Part shown: piece by piece, positions 1-8,984 of the stretch
Layout of the letters: every line of letters starts with the position of its first letter
Numbering within the stretch: position 1 is the first letter of the stretch
Source of the DNA: Acinetobacter ihumii
GTDB taxonomy: Bacteria; Pseudomonadota; Gammaproteobacteria; Pseudomonadales; Moraxellaceae
DNA length: 64,000 nt
Direction of reading: 5' to 3'
Assembly: GCF_900625095.1 (NCBI RefSeq)
Contig: NZ_LR130760.1
Coordinates: 1,853,455-1,917,454 of the forward strand
The notes under the pieces: model-generated
What the model saw: the letters and a program-made list of their open reading frames with translations, nothing else
Databases searched by the model: none
Told to the model about the DNA's origin: nothing
Translations under genes and position numbers: made by a program

Positions 1-153
1 AAAGACTGTAAGGGATATAATGGATATAAAAAAAAGCCCAATAGTTTCCTATCAGGCTTATTATGCCGATGATCATATTGTTATTATTATCGAATATAAT
101 TATTATTTAAGAGGCTATAAATCCAGAAACTCAATCTACATCAATAAGTTTCT

Positions 154-175
154 ACTGAGCAAAGTTTTGCTTAGA
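154..175 (-). repeat. Inverted repeat over the ompW stop codon
   Basis: Arms CTGAGCAAA and TTTGCTTAG can form a nine-pair stem (one G-U pair) spanning the ompW stop codon. There is no U-run after it on the minus strand, so it is at best a weak terminator or an RNA-stabilising 3' hairpin. Confidence 0.3.
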
Positions 176-755
176 ATTTATAGCTATAACCTAATGTATA
201 AATAACAGGGTCGATATCTAAATCAAAAGTACCCAAATTATTTACCAAACGTACTTCTGGGCTTAAATCAGCATAACGGACGTCGAAATAAACACCCCAG
301 TTTTTCGCATCCGCTGGCTGGAAATTAAATCCAATCTGACCTGCGAAACCATAGTCATTTTTAACTTTATCTGCTACGCCAGATTCATCCCAAGGAATAA
401 ATGCAGTAGCACCCACACCAATATAAGGCGTGAAGCGTGTTGCATTTTTAAAGTTATATTTCGCGGTAATCGTTGGTGGTAAATGCTTTACTTTTGCCAC
501 TTTATCGCCATCCAGTAACACATCATGGTTAACTGGTGTAGCAAGAAGTAATTCAGCAGAAAAAGGAGAGTTCCCAAAGAAATACTCAACAGACGGAGTA
601 AAGGCAAATTCATTATCTGCTTCAACTTTACCTAAAGCTGTTTGTGTATCACTGGTTGGTGCAATATAACTCGCACCGACTTTAACTTGCCAATCCCCTG
701 CAAAAACAGAAGAAGACAATCCTAATAATGCGATAACTATGGCTTGTTTCAACAT
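171..755 (-). CDS. ompW: Outer-membrane protein OmpW
   Basis: The 194-residue product begins with a Sec signal peptide (hydrophobic core then SSVFAG, cleavage after A19) and continues as alternating amphipathic strands ending in the aromatic YSYKF typical of outer-membrane barrels. Length, the N-terminal WQVKVGASYIAP segment and the C-terminal DPVIYTLGYSYKF match the OmpW family, eight-stranded barrels with a narrow hydrophobic channel. The ATG at 753-755 follows an AGAGG ribosome site about ten bases upstream. It is monocistronic, with an AT-rich 260-base promoter region. The family fold is clear; the transported substrate cannot be read from sequence. Confidence 0.9.
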   Translation of the reverse strand: MLKQAIVIALLGLSSSVFAGDWQVKVGASYIAPTSDTQTALGKVEADNEFAFTPSVEYFFGNSPFSAELLLATPVNHDVLLDGDKVAKVKHLPPTITAKYNFKNATRFTPYIGVGATAFIPWDESGVADKVKNDYGFAGQIGFNFQPADAKNWGVYFDVRYADLSPEVRLVNNLGTFDLDIDPVIYTLGYSYKF

Positions 756-963
756 TTTCCACTACCTCTTAAAATCTTATAATCATCATAATATTTTATT
801 AATATCAAACGCAATACATATTATATACAGCCTTTAAACATTATTTATAAACCAATGATATTTATGTTTATTTATTTTAAATCTGAGTAAATTTATCAAG
901 TTTAATTGATATAAATTATGCATTTATTATTCAATATTTATTCCCACTATTTTAATCGGTTTT

Positions 964-1002
964 ATTATATTAATCCGACAAAAACCGTCAGATTAATATA
1001 AT
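964..1002. repeat. 39-base inverted repeat with 16-base arms
   Basis: Positions 964-979 and 987-1002 are complementary over 16 bases with one mismatch and a seven-base loop. It lies just beyond the antiporter terminator and about 210 bases upstream of ompW. It may be a second terminator stem for the antiporter or a protein-binding palindrome; sequence alone does not decide. Confidence 0.5.
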
Positions 1003-1003
1003 A

Positions 1004-1028
1004 AAAATGGTGCTTTTAAAGCACCATT
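1004..1028 (-). terminator. Rho-independent terminator of the antiporter gene
   Basis: On the minus strand the arms AATGGTGCTTT and AAAGCACCATT form an eleven-pair stem followed by TTTTTATT. The stem includes the stop codon of the transporter gene (TAA at 1016-1018). Confidence 0.75.
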
Positions 1029-2437
1029 GCAGCAATCCAACCAAAGATTAATAATGGAATATTAAAATGTATAAATGTAGGAACAACGGTATCCCAAATA
1101 TGATCATGCTGACCATCAACACCTAAACCCGCTGTAGGCCCTAAGGTCGAATCTGAAGCAGGTGAACCTGCATCTCCGAGCGCTGCGGCAGTTCCGATGA
1201 GCGCAATTGTTGCCAAAGGAGAGAAGCCAAACTGTACACACAAAGGCACATAAATGACCGCGAGAACAGGCACACTGGAAAATGATGAACCAATCCCGAT
1301 TGTGACAAACAATCCAATAAACAGCATGAGAAAAGCAGCAAGTGCATGATTATCGCCAATCACATGTACAACACCATTGACCAGTTGGTTAATATCGCCC
1401 GTATGTGTCATGACAGAAGCAAAACCAGCGGCAGAAATCATGATAAACCCAACCAATGCCATCATGCGCATGCCTTGCACAAAGACGTCATCAGCATCTT
1501 GCCATTTAAAAATGCCAGCCGTTGAAAGTACCGCAAAACCAACTAGACCACCTAAAATCATGGAACCCGAATAGAGTTGAGCGGCAAGCGTCAATGCGAT
1601 CGCCAATACCGCCATAAAGATGGTTTTTTTGGAAATATAAGGTACTTGTTCAGCTTCTTGTTGTAATTCAACTGCATCTTCACGCAAATTATGCGTGACA
1701 TGTTGATCTGAGCGGAGCGGCTTGTCTAGGTCAATGGTAGTCACACGTGCCACTGCACGATCGACATACAAGCGTGGTTTACGATAGCTAATAAATACCG
1801 CAACCAATGTTCCGATCACCATTCCCAATACAGGAATCGCCATGCCCATAGGCATCATCCAGCGATCTACATGCAAACCATATTGAGCACCAATCTTATT
1901 GATATTGCCCATTAAAATTTGTTCCAGAAAGATCGCACCGAAACCCACAGGTAAAAAGATATAGGTACCGACCAAACCCAGTGTCAGTACGCAGGCTGCT
2001 GCACGACGGTCCAACTTCAAATGATTCATCACTTTCAATAAAGGCGGAACCAACACAGGAATAAAAGCAATATGCACCGGAATCAGGTTTTGAGAAAAAA
2101 TAGCGGCGACTAATAAAATCGTCAGCAACAAATACTTTACTTTTCGCTCTCGGCTCTTTCCAGCTTCCATGCCCAATAAACCAATCAGTTTATGCGCCAA
2201 TAAATCAGGCAGACCTGATTTGGATAATGCCAATGCAAATGCACCCAATACCGCATAAGCCAGTGCAACTTCTGCACCATCTCCGAGTCCTGCATTAAAG
2301 GCTTGAACTGTTTCAGACAAGCTTAACCCTGCGACCAGTCCACCAACAATTGCAGAAACCACTAAGGTCAATACAACAGACACGCGTGCCAGTGATAGAA
2401 TAAACATCACGGCAATTGCAATAACAACAGCATTCAT
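1016..2437 (-). CDS. Na+/H+ antiporter family (NhaC-like) inner-membrane transporter
   Basis: The 473-residue product is almost entirely membrane segments, with about eleven to twelve hydrophobic helices and a charged cytoplasmic stretch near residues 225-270. The final third contains a Gly/Ser-rich ion-path motif (GSSFSSVPVLA and GDAGSPASDSTLGPTAGL) typical of the NhaC-like antiporter family, members of which exchange Na+ for H+ or import amino acids such as histidine. The family assignment comes from these motifs and overall layout; the substrate is inferred only broadly. The gene stands alone, with its own terminator overlapping the stop codon and about 150 bases separating it from the hydrolase upstream. 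Confidence 0.8.
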   Translation of the reverse strand: MNAVVIAIAVMFILSLARVSVVLTLVVSAIVGGLVAGLSLSETVQAFNAGLGDGAEVALAYAVLGAFALALSKSGLPDLLAHKLIGLLGMEAGKSRERKVKYLLLTILLVAAIFSQNLIPVHIAFIPVLVPPLLKVMNHLKLDRRAAACVLTLGLVGTYIFLPVGFGAIFLEQILMGNINKIGAQYGLHVDRWMMPMGMAIPVLGMVIGTLVAVFISYRKPRLYVDRAVARVTTIDLDKPLRSDQHVTHNLREDAVELQQEAEQVPYISKKTIFMAVLAIALTLAAQLYSGSMILGGLVGFAVLSTAGIFKWQDADDVFVQGMRMMALVGFIMISAAGFASVMTHTGDINQLVNGVVHVIGDNHALAAFLMLFIGLFVTIGIGSSFSSVPVLAVIYVPLCVQFGFSPLATIALIGTAAALGDAGSPASDSTLGPTAGLGVDGQHDHIWDTVVPTFIHFNIPLLIFGWIAAMVL

Positions 2438-2585
2438 GAATTAATATCAGGAAAAATAAAAGGCGATATTTTAACAGATTCATTCAGATGATTCTGTAAA
2501 ACTCGCCAATTGCATGTTTGAGATTTTAAAAACCAGCTGCCGCTACCATCAACGATATACTTAAAATTTATATTTCTAAGTCATC

Positions 2586-3464
2586 TCAATGTGCTTGGTA
2601 TTTACTGGCAAATGTTGAAATATATTCCGCCACTTTTTGCGGCTGGCTTAAAATTGCCCAATGATTAGCATTTAATTCGACATGCTCAAAGTGCTCAACC
2701 CATTTTGGCATTTCTTGTAAAATATAATCTGTACTCACAAAAGCATCATATTTCAACACAACCGCCTGTACAGGGCATTGTGCAAAGCGTTGACGCGGAT
2801 GCGTCAGTCTTGGAACAAAATTGGCACGATACAATGCAATTCCGTGGCGACCATCGTTTGTAATATTCGGATTTAAAGGCAAATTATTTTTACGTTCCAG
2901 TCCATTTAACACTTTCCCCCATTTTTCAGGATTAAAAAACTTCCAGATTGTTGGCGCAATTAGTGGTAAATGAAAGGCACCGATATACCATGATTTAGAC
3001 AGCTTCTTCAAAAAGCCAACAGGATGATGCTTCATTTCTTCGCGCAGTAAAAGTGCTGCATGATCCAGACATGGACCTGAAATGGTGGTATACGACAAAA
3101 TACGGCCTTTAAACTTAGGCTCAGTCACTGATTCCCAGCTTTGAATTGAACCCCAATCATGCGCAGCAAGATGAAAAGACCGATTCCCAAGAATTTGTTG
3201 CGTCACCGCCTCCAGATCCAAAGACAATTGTTCCAATCGATAATCATGAATATGTTTGGGCACACTGGATTGACCAGCACCACGTACATCATAGGTCACG
3301 ATATAAAAATGATGCAGGAGTTCATGAATCACAGGCTCCCATACCTCTTGATTATCGGGATAACCATGCACCAGAACCAAGGCTGGATTTTTCTCATTTC
3401 CCCATGTCTTGGCACAGAGCATGTATTGATCTGAAGTTTGGACTGTATGTAGCTGAGGGCGCAT
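2586..3464 (-). CDS. Alpha/beta hydrolase, epoxide-hydrolase/haloalkane-dehalogenase type
   Basis: The product has the oxyanion-hole motif VHGYPDN, the nucleophile elbow AHDWGS with aspartate (not serine) as nucleophile, and the C-terminal catalytic histidine in NANHWAI. The Asp nucleophile places it with epoxide hydrolases and haloalkane dehalogenases rather than serine esterases. A cap domain lies between about residues 140 and 220. A longer frame opens at 3524 with TTG, but the ATG at 3462-3464 is preceded by AAGGA at good spacing and fits the domain boundary, so I prefer it (292 residues). The gene is divergent from the DUF4442 gene. The substrate is unknown. Confidence 0.8.
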   Translation of the reverse strand: MRPQLHTVQTSDQYMLCAKTWGNEKNPALVLVHGYPDNQEVWEPVIHELLHHFYIVTYDVRGAGQSSVPKHIHDYRLEQLSLDLEAVTQQILGNRSFHLAAHDWGSIQSWESVTEPKFKGRILSYTTISGPCLDHAALLLREEMKHHPVGFLKKLSKSWYIGAFHLPLIAPTIWKFFNPEKWGKVLNGLERKNNLPLNPNITNDGRHGIALYRANFVPRLTHPRQRFAQCPVQAVVLKYDAFVSTDYILQEMPKWVEHFEHVELNANHWAILSQPQKVAEYISTFASKYQAH

Positions 3465-3584
3465 GGGCAGTTCCTTTTTATTGTGATTGACCATTTCTTT
3501 AGTCGGATTGGGCATTGCCATCAATGCCAGAATGATGATAGTTATTTAGTATGAATAAAGCGTTTAGAAAAACAATTGACCCTT

Positions 3585-4070
3585 ATGAATATTTTAAAGC
3601 AACTCCAGACCATACCAGCGGTCTCTAAATTTATCATTAACCGATATTCGCCTTATCGTGGTGCGGGCATCAGTATTGATAAAATCGACCTCGCGAATTA
3701 TTACATTCGGGTCAAAATGCCACTGACTCGAAAAAACCAGAATATTGTAGGCACCCATTTTGGTGGTAGTCTTTATTCGATGGTGGATCCATTTTACATG
3801 CTAATCCTGATGCATCATCTCGGTTCTAAATATATTGTCTGGGACAAATCTGCAACCATTAACTTTTTAGCACCGGGTCGTGGGACGGTCTACGCAGATA
3901 TTCGTCTTGATGCCATGGAAGTTTCACATGTCCGGGAGCTAGCAGAAAATTATGCACCTGTGTTAAGAAACTATACGGTAAACATTTTTGATGAATCTGG
4001 TTTACGTATTGCCGAAGTACAAAAGACACTATATATCCGTCGTAAAAAACCAAAATCATCGATTAACTAA
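3585..4070 (+). CDS. DUF4442 hotdog-fold protein, putative acyl-CoA thioesterase
   Basis: The roughly 161-residue product has the layout of single-domain hotdog thioesterases of the DUF4442/YiiD-like group. It contains THFGGSLYSMVDPF, where the Gly-Gly turn and the following Asp resemble the helix and catalytic acid of this fold, and the strand WDKSATINFLAPGRGTV. The frame opens with TTG at 3576, but the ATG at 3585 is the more likely start; neither has a strong ribosome site. It is divergent from the hydrolase and ends at a bidirectional terminator. The acyl substrate is unknown. Confidence 0.75.
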   Translation: MNILKQLQTIPAVSKFIINRYSPYRGAGISIDKIDLANYYIRVKMPLTRKNQNIVGTHFGGSLYSMVDPFYMLILMHHLGSKYIVWDKSATINFLAPGRGTVYADIRLDAMEVSHVRELAENYAPVLRNYTVNIFDESGLRIAEVQKTLYIRRKKPKSSIN

Positions 4071-4083
4071 ATGTTAATGCCAT

Positions 4084-4112
4084 AAAAAAGACGACAGCGA
4101 GTCGTCTTTTTT
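4084..4112. terminator. Bidirectional rho-independent terminator
   Basis: AAAAAAGACGAC, a five-base loop AGCGA, and GTCGTCTTTTTT form a perfect stem with A- and T-runs on both sides. It lies between the convergent ends of the DUF4442 gene and the glycine-zipper lipoprotein gene and should serve both. Confidence 0.9.
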
Positions 4113-4133
4113 GCATTTAAACGATAGAAAAGA

Positions 4134-4496
4134 TTATTTTCTTTCCTGAATGGCTGCACCAGCACCACCGCCAATGGCACCACCGACCGCAGCACCGCCA
4201 TCACCACCAAAGATTGCCTTACCAACCACCGAACCAATACCAGCACCAACCGCACTGCTCGTAGTTGAGTTACTATTTCCACCTTTGGCATTGGCACCCA
4301 CACCACCACCTAAAGCCCCACCAGCAGCAGCACCGACGCCACCACCGACATGATTACCCACACCACCACCGACAGCACCACCGAGAGCAGCAGCACCAAT
4401 ACGCTGGTTAGATGGACTCATATCTTGGCAACCCGCAAGCAATGCTGTTGACATAGCGGCTACAGCCATCAAACTCATTGTTTTTTTCATCATCAT
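4134..4496 (-). CDS. Glycine-zipper lipoprotein
   Basis: This small product (118-120 residues) starts with a lipoprotein signal peptide, n-region MMMKK, hydrophobic core and lipobox LLAGC, predicting lipidation at the Cys near residue 22. The mature part is dominated by Gly/Ala repeats (GGAVGGGVGNHVGG and similar), the glycine-zipper pattern of small envelope lipoproteins such as the SlyB/OsmB/YMGG-like groups. Three consecutive ATGs occur at the start; the third (4488-4490) has the best spacing from the GAGGAG site. The gene stands alone between two terminators. Function is unknown; an envelope-structural or stress role is plausible from family context only. Confidence 0.75.
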   Translation of the reverse strand: MMMKKTMSLMAVAAMSTALLAGCQDMSPSNQRIGAAALGGAVGGGVGNHVGGGVGAAAGGALGGGVGANAKGGNSNSTTSSAVGAGIGSVVGKAIFGGDGGAAVGGAIGGGAGAAIQERK

Positions 4497-4625
4497 CTCC
4501 TCATTTAATCCTTAATAGCATAAGCATATTTCAGGTATTTTTTGATAAGTTCATGTAACAATGCGCTACCGACTTGCAGTGATTTTGTAACTACAGTGGC
4601 TTGATTCTCAACAATATCATGCCCA

Positions 4626-4654
4626 TAAAAAAAGACACCCGAAGGTGTCTTTTT
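4626..4654 (-). terminator. Terminator of the rpoBC operon
   Basis: On the minus strand AAAAAGACACC, loop TTCG, GGTGTC and a run of seven T form a canonical strong terminator about 14 bases after the rpoC stop codon. Confidence 0.92.
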
Positions 4655-4667
4655 CAATCATCTAAAC

Positions 4668-7600
4668 TTAGAACTGATCTGAGTTCAAAGCCTGACTAAA
4701 TGCTTGATCAACATCGCTGAAGTCATTGTGCAACTCATACTCAGCCGCTTCAGCTTCCTGACGACGACGCTCAAGATGATACGCCAGACCTGTACCCGCT
4801 GGAATCAAACGACCCACAACCACGTTCTCTTTCAAGCCACGTAAATCATCTTCTTTACCCGTTACAGCCGCTTCAGTTAACACACGCGTGGTTTCTTGGA
4901 ACGATGCAGCAGAGATGAACGAGTCCGTAGAAAGTGATGCTTTGGTAATACCCATCAACTGACGTTCAAACTTCGCAGGGAACTTGTTCTGTGCCAAGAC
5001 CGCTTGGTTCTCTTGAACCACACGGATGTAATCCACTTGCTCACCCTTGATGAAGCTGGTATCACCACCGTCCACGATATCAACTTTACGCAACATTTGA
5101 CGTACGATGACTTCAATGTGCTTATCGTTGATTTTTACACCTTGTAGACGATAAACGTCCTGAACTTCGTTGACGATGTAGTTGGTCAATGCCACTTCAC
5201 CTTTCAAACGCAAGATGTCATGTGGATTTTGTGGACCATCAGAAATGGTTTCACCACGGTTGACATGCTCGCCTTCGAACACGTTGATTTGACGCCATTT
5301 TGGAATCAATTCTTCGTAGATCTCAGAACCATCATCAGGTGTGATCACCAAACGGTTTTTACCTTTGGTCTCTTTACCGAAGCTAACAATACCTGACACT
5401 TCTGCCAAAATCGCATGCTCTTTCGGTTTACGTGCTTCGAACAAGTCAGCAACACGCGGTAGACCACCGGTAATATCACGCGTACGTGAAGTCTCTTGTG
5501 GAACACGACCAATAACGTCACCCACACCAATGGTTTCACCATCACGAACAGTGACGATCGTGTTTTGTGGCAAGAAGTAGAACTGTTCGCCACCATCTGT
5601 TGTATCCAACACAATCGCAGGACGTAAATCTTTACCAGACGCAGGACGTGCAGTAACAGGTAAGATTTCAACAGTGGTCATACCGGTTGCATCATCAGTT
5701 TTCGAGGTTGCAGTCACACCATCAGCAATTTGGCTGAAACGTGCTTTACCTGCAACTTCGGTCACCAATGGATGGGTATGCGGATCCCAAGTGGCAACAA
5801 TACCACCAGCTTCAACAGACTCACCATCTTTAAGCAGAATGCTTGCACCATAAGGTAGTTTATAGCGCTCACGCTCACGACCTAGCTCATCAGCAATACC
5901 GATTTCACCTGAACGGGAGACAGATACCAAGTGACCTTTGGCGTGTTGTACAGTTTTCACATTGTGGAAACGTACGTTACCTTTGTTACGCACTTGGACA
6001 CTGTTCGCAGCAGAGGTTCGGCTTGCCGCACCACCCACGTGGAAGGTACGCATGGTTAACTGTGTACCTGGCTCACCAATCGATTGTGCAGCCATAACAC
6101 CCACAGATTCACCCGGATTAACCTGATGACCACGTGCCAAGTCACGTCCATAACATTTTGCACACACACCAAATGATGATTCACATGCAATGACTGAACG
6201 CACTTTCACTTCATCGACACCCGCTTCTTCAAGCTGCGCTGCGATTTTTTCGTCAATCAACGTACCACGTGGCAATACCACTTCATTGTCTGATGCACGA
6301 CGTACATCTTCAGCGGTTACACGACCCAATACGCGATCACGTAATGGCTCGATGACATCACCACCCTGAATGAACGGAGTCATGACCAGACCGCCATTGG
6401 TACCACAATCTGGTTCAGTGATGACCAAATCTTGTGCAACATCAACCAAACGACGAGTCAAGTAACCTGAGTTCGCAGTTTTTAATGCAGTATCGGCCAA
6501 ACCTTTACGCGCACCATGCGTTGAAATAAAGTACTGTAGTACCGTCAAGCCTTCACGGAAGTTAGCTTTAATTGGGGTTTCAATGATCGAACCATCTGGT
6601 TTTGCCATCAAACCACGCATACCCGCCAACTGACGAATCTGTGCAGCACTACCACGCGCACCAGAGTCAGACATCATATAGATGCTGTTAAACGATTTTT
6701 GCTTCTCGTCTTCACCCTGCTTATTTTTCACATTAGTGAAAGACAAGTTATCCATCATCGCTTTGGCAACTTGGTCGTTGGTACGTGCCCAAATATCGAC
6801 CACTTTGTTATAACGTTCACCCGCAGTCACGAAGCCTTGTTCGAACTGTTGCTCGATTTCACGAACTTCTGTTTCCGCTTTGTCAATAATGGTGTGCTTT
6901 TGCGGTGGAATGACCATGTCTTCCATACCCACAGACACGCCTGAACGTGTTGCTTGACGGAAACCAAGATACATTAACTGATCTGCAAAGATGACTGTAT
7001 CTTTTAGACCTAATTTACGGTAGCAAGAGTTGATCAGCTTCGAGATGTTTTTCTTGGTCATCTCAAGGTTAATCATTTCAAAGCTTAAACCTTCAGGTAC
7101 GATTTCCCAAAGTAAGCAGCGACCCGGTGTAGTATCTACAATAATGGTTTGCTTTTCACGCTGACCATCTTCATTGATCACTGTCTGGTGTACACGTACT
7201 TTTACGCGAGCATGAATCGCCACTTGACCAGTTGCAAGTGCACGGTTGACTTCATGCGTATCCGCAAAGGTCATGCCTTCACCTTTGGCATTCACTGCAT
7301 CACGGGTGATGTAGTAAAGACCCAAGACCACGTCCTGAGAAGGAACGATAATCGGCTCACCATTGGCTGGTGACAAGATGTTGTTGGTTGACATCATCAA
7401 GGCACGTGCTTCAAGCTGTGCTTCAAGTGTCAATGGCACGTGTACCGCCATTTGGTCACCGTCGAAGTCGGCGTTAAATGCCGCACACACCAACGGATGT
7501 AAACGAATCGCTTTACCTTCAATCAAGATCGGCTCAAACGCTTGCAAACCCAAACGGTGAAGAGTTGGCGCACGGTTCAACATGACTGGATGTTGACGAA

Positions 7601-8861
7601 TCACAGAAGCCAGAACGTCCCACACCTCAGGTGTTTCACGTTCAACCATTTTCTTGGCTGCTTTAATGGTGGTTGCCTGACCTGAAGCTTGTAATTTCGC
7701 GAAAATAAATGGCTTGAACAGTTCAAGTGCCATTTTCTTCGGAAGACCACATTGGTGCAAACGTAAAGTAGGACCTACGGTAATCACCGAACGACCAGAA
7801 TAGTCAACACGTTTACCGAGCAAGTTCTGACGGAAACGACCTTGTTTACCTTTGATCATATCTGCCAAAGATTTCAATGGACGTTTGTTTGAACCTGTAA
7901 TGGCACGACCACGACGACCGTTATCTAGCAATGCATCAACAGATTCCTGCAACATACGTTTTTCGTTACGTACAATAATATCTGGTGCAGCAAGGTCAAG
8001 AAGACGCTTCAAACGATTGTTACGGTTGATCACACGACGATAAAGATCGTTCAAATCAGATGTTGCAAAACGACCACCTTCCAGCGGTACAAGCGGACGT
8101 AAGTCTGGTGGAAGTACAGGAAGTACATTCATCACCATCCATTCTGGCTTGTTGTTTGACTCTTTGAAGGCTTCCATCAATTTCAAACGCTTAGACGCTT
8201 TTTTCAGTTTCGTCTCAGAGGTTGTTTGTGGAATTTCTTCACGTAAACGCGCAATTTCTGCTTCAAGATCGATGTCTTTCAACAAGTCCTGAACCGCTTC
8301 CGCACCCATCTTCGCGGTAAATTCATCACCGTGTTCTTCAAGGGCGTTGTAGTACTCTTCATCGCTGAGTAACTGGTATTTCTCAAATGGTGTCATACCA
8401 GGATCAGTCACGACATAAGATTCGAAATACAATACGCGTTCGATATCACGCAAAGTCATATCAAGCAATAAACCAATACGGCTTGGTAATGACTTCAAGA
8501 ACCAGATGTGTGCAACTGGAGACGCAAGTTCAATGTGACCCATACGTTCACGACGAACTTTGGCAGTCGTAACTTCAACGCCACATTTTTCACAAATGAC
8601 GCCTTTGTATTTCATACGCTTGTATTTACCACACAAGCATTCGTAATCTTTGACTGGACCAAAAATTTTGGCACAGAACAAACCATCACGTTCCGGTTTA
8701 AAGGTACGGTAGTTAATTGTCTCTGGTTTTTTTACTTCACCATGAGACCATGACTTAATCATTTCTGGCGACGCAAGACCAATACGGATACGGTCGAATT
8801 CAACGGGTGCATGACCGTCAGAATCCGTTTTCTTACGCATGATATCGAGCAAGTCTTTCAA
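4668..8861 (-). CDS. rpoC: RNA polymerase beta' subunit
   Basis: This is full-length RpoC, 1397 residues. Near the N-terminus is the zinc-binding CLCGKYKR...CEKCGVEV module, at about residue 465 the catalytic Mg2+ motif [14 protein letters not shown], and further on the second zinc site [16 protein letters not shown] and the trigger-loop/bridge-helix region ([16 protein letters not shown]). It combines with RpoB, RpoA and RpoZ into core RNA polymerase. The start is a TTG (8859-8861) preceded by GGAG at seven bases; the reading MKDLLDIM aligns with the known GTG-started E. coli protein. It is co-transcribed with rpoB across a 123-base gap holding a long hairpin. Confidence 0.98.
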   Translation of the reverse strand: MKDLLDIMRKKTDSDGHAPVEFDRIRIGLASPEMIKSWSHGEVKKPETINYRTFKPERDGLFCAKIFGPVKDYECLCGKYKRMKYKGVICEKCGVEVTTAKVRRERMGHIELASPVAHIWFLKSLPSRIGLLLDMTLRDIERVLYFESYVVTDPGMTPFEKYQLLSDEEYYNALEEHGDEFTAKMGAEAVQDLLKDIDLEAEIARLREEIPQTTSETKLKKASKRLKLMEAFKESNNKPEWMVMNVLPVLPPDLRPLVPLEGGRFATSDLNDLYRRVINRNNRLKRLLDLAAPDIIVRNEKRMLQESVDALLDNGRRGRAITGSNKRPLKSLADMIKGKQGRFRQNLLGKRVDYSGRSVITVGPTLRLHQCGLPKKMALELFKPFIFAKLQASGQATTIKAAKKMVERETPEVWDVLASVIRQHPVMLNRAPTLHRLGLQAFEPILIEGKAIRLHPLVCAAFNADFDGDQMAVHVPLTLEAQLEARALMMSTNNILSPANGEPIIVPSQDVVLGLYYITRDAVNAKGEGMTFADTHEVNRALATGQVAIHARVKVRVHQTVINEDGQREKQTIIVDTTPGRCLLWEIVPEGLSFEMINLEMTKKNISKLINSCYRKLGLKDTVIFADQLMYLGFRQATRSGVSVGMEDMVIPPQKHTIIDKAETEVREIEQQFEQGFVTAGERYNKVVDIWARTNDQVAKAMMDNLSFTNVKNKQGEDEKQKSFNSIYMMSDSGARGSAAQIRQLAGMRGLMAKPDGSIIETPIKANFREGLTVLQYFISTHGARKGLADTALKTANSGYLTRRLVDVAQDLVITEPDCGTNGGLVMTPFIQGGDVIEPLRDRVLGRVTAEDVRRASDNEVVLPRGTLIDEKIAAQLEEAGVDEVKVRSVIACESSFGVCAKCYGRDLARGHQVNPGESVGVMAAQSIGEPGTQLTMRTFHVGGAASRTSAANSVQVRNKGNVRFHNVKTVQHAKGHLVSVSRSGEIGIADELGRERERYKLPYGASILLKDGESVEAGGIVATWDPHTHPLVTEVAGKARFSQIADGVTATSKTDDATGMTTVEILPVTARPASGKDLRPAIVLDTTDGGEQFYFLPQNTIVTVRDGETIGVGDVIGRVPQETSRTRDITGGLPRVADLFEARKPKEHAILAEVSGIVSFGKETKGKNRLVITPDDGSEIYEELIPKWRQINVFEGEHVNRGETISDGPQNPHDILRLKGEVALTNYIVNEVQDVYRLQGVKINDKHIEVIVRQMLRKVDIVDGGDTSFIKGEQVDYIRVVQENQAVLAQNKFPAKFERQLMGITKASLSTDSFISAASFQETTRVLTEAAVTGKEDDLRGLKENVVVGRLIPAGTGLAYHLERRRQEAEAAEYELHNDFSDVDQAFSQALNSDQF

Positions 8862-8934
8862 TTTATTTCTCCGTGTGTCGGAGAGCTAGGCTCATCCAAC
8901 TGGGTCACAAATATTGTTTCTTAACTGAAAATTC

Positions 8935-8973
8935 CCTCCTCAGCTCTCCTTTAACTCAAGGAGACTGAGGAGG
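8935..8973 (-). ncRNA. Intercistronic hairpin between rpoB and rpoC
   Basis: Arms 8935-8951 and 8958-8973 pair over 16 positions with a single bulged base (8944) and a six-base loop. The stem contains GGAGG/CCTCC runs. It is not followed by a U-run, so it is more likely an mRNA processing or stability element than a terminator. It starts 11 bases after the rpoB stop codon. Confidence 0.65.
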
Positions 8974-8984
8974 TGTATGGTTAT

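Noticed and set aside
20..205. 61-codon rightward ORF at the left edge
   Set aside because: It is AT-driven low-complexity (Ile/Tyr/Lys-rich), overlaps the ompW 3' end, and lacks a ribosome site.
4150..4353. 67-codon Pro/Ala-rich rightward ORF
   Set aside because: It is the antisense reading of the glycine-zipper repeats; Gly codons read as Pro/Ala on the other strand.
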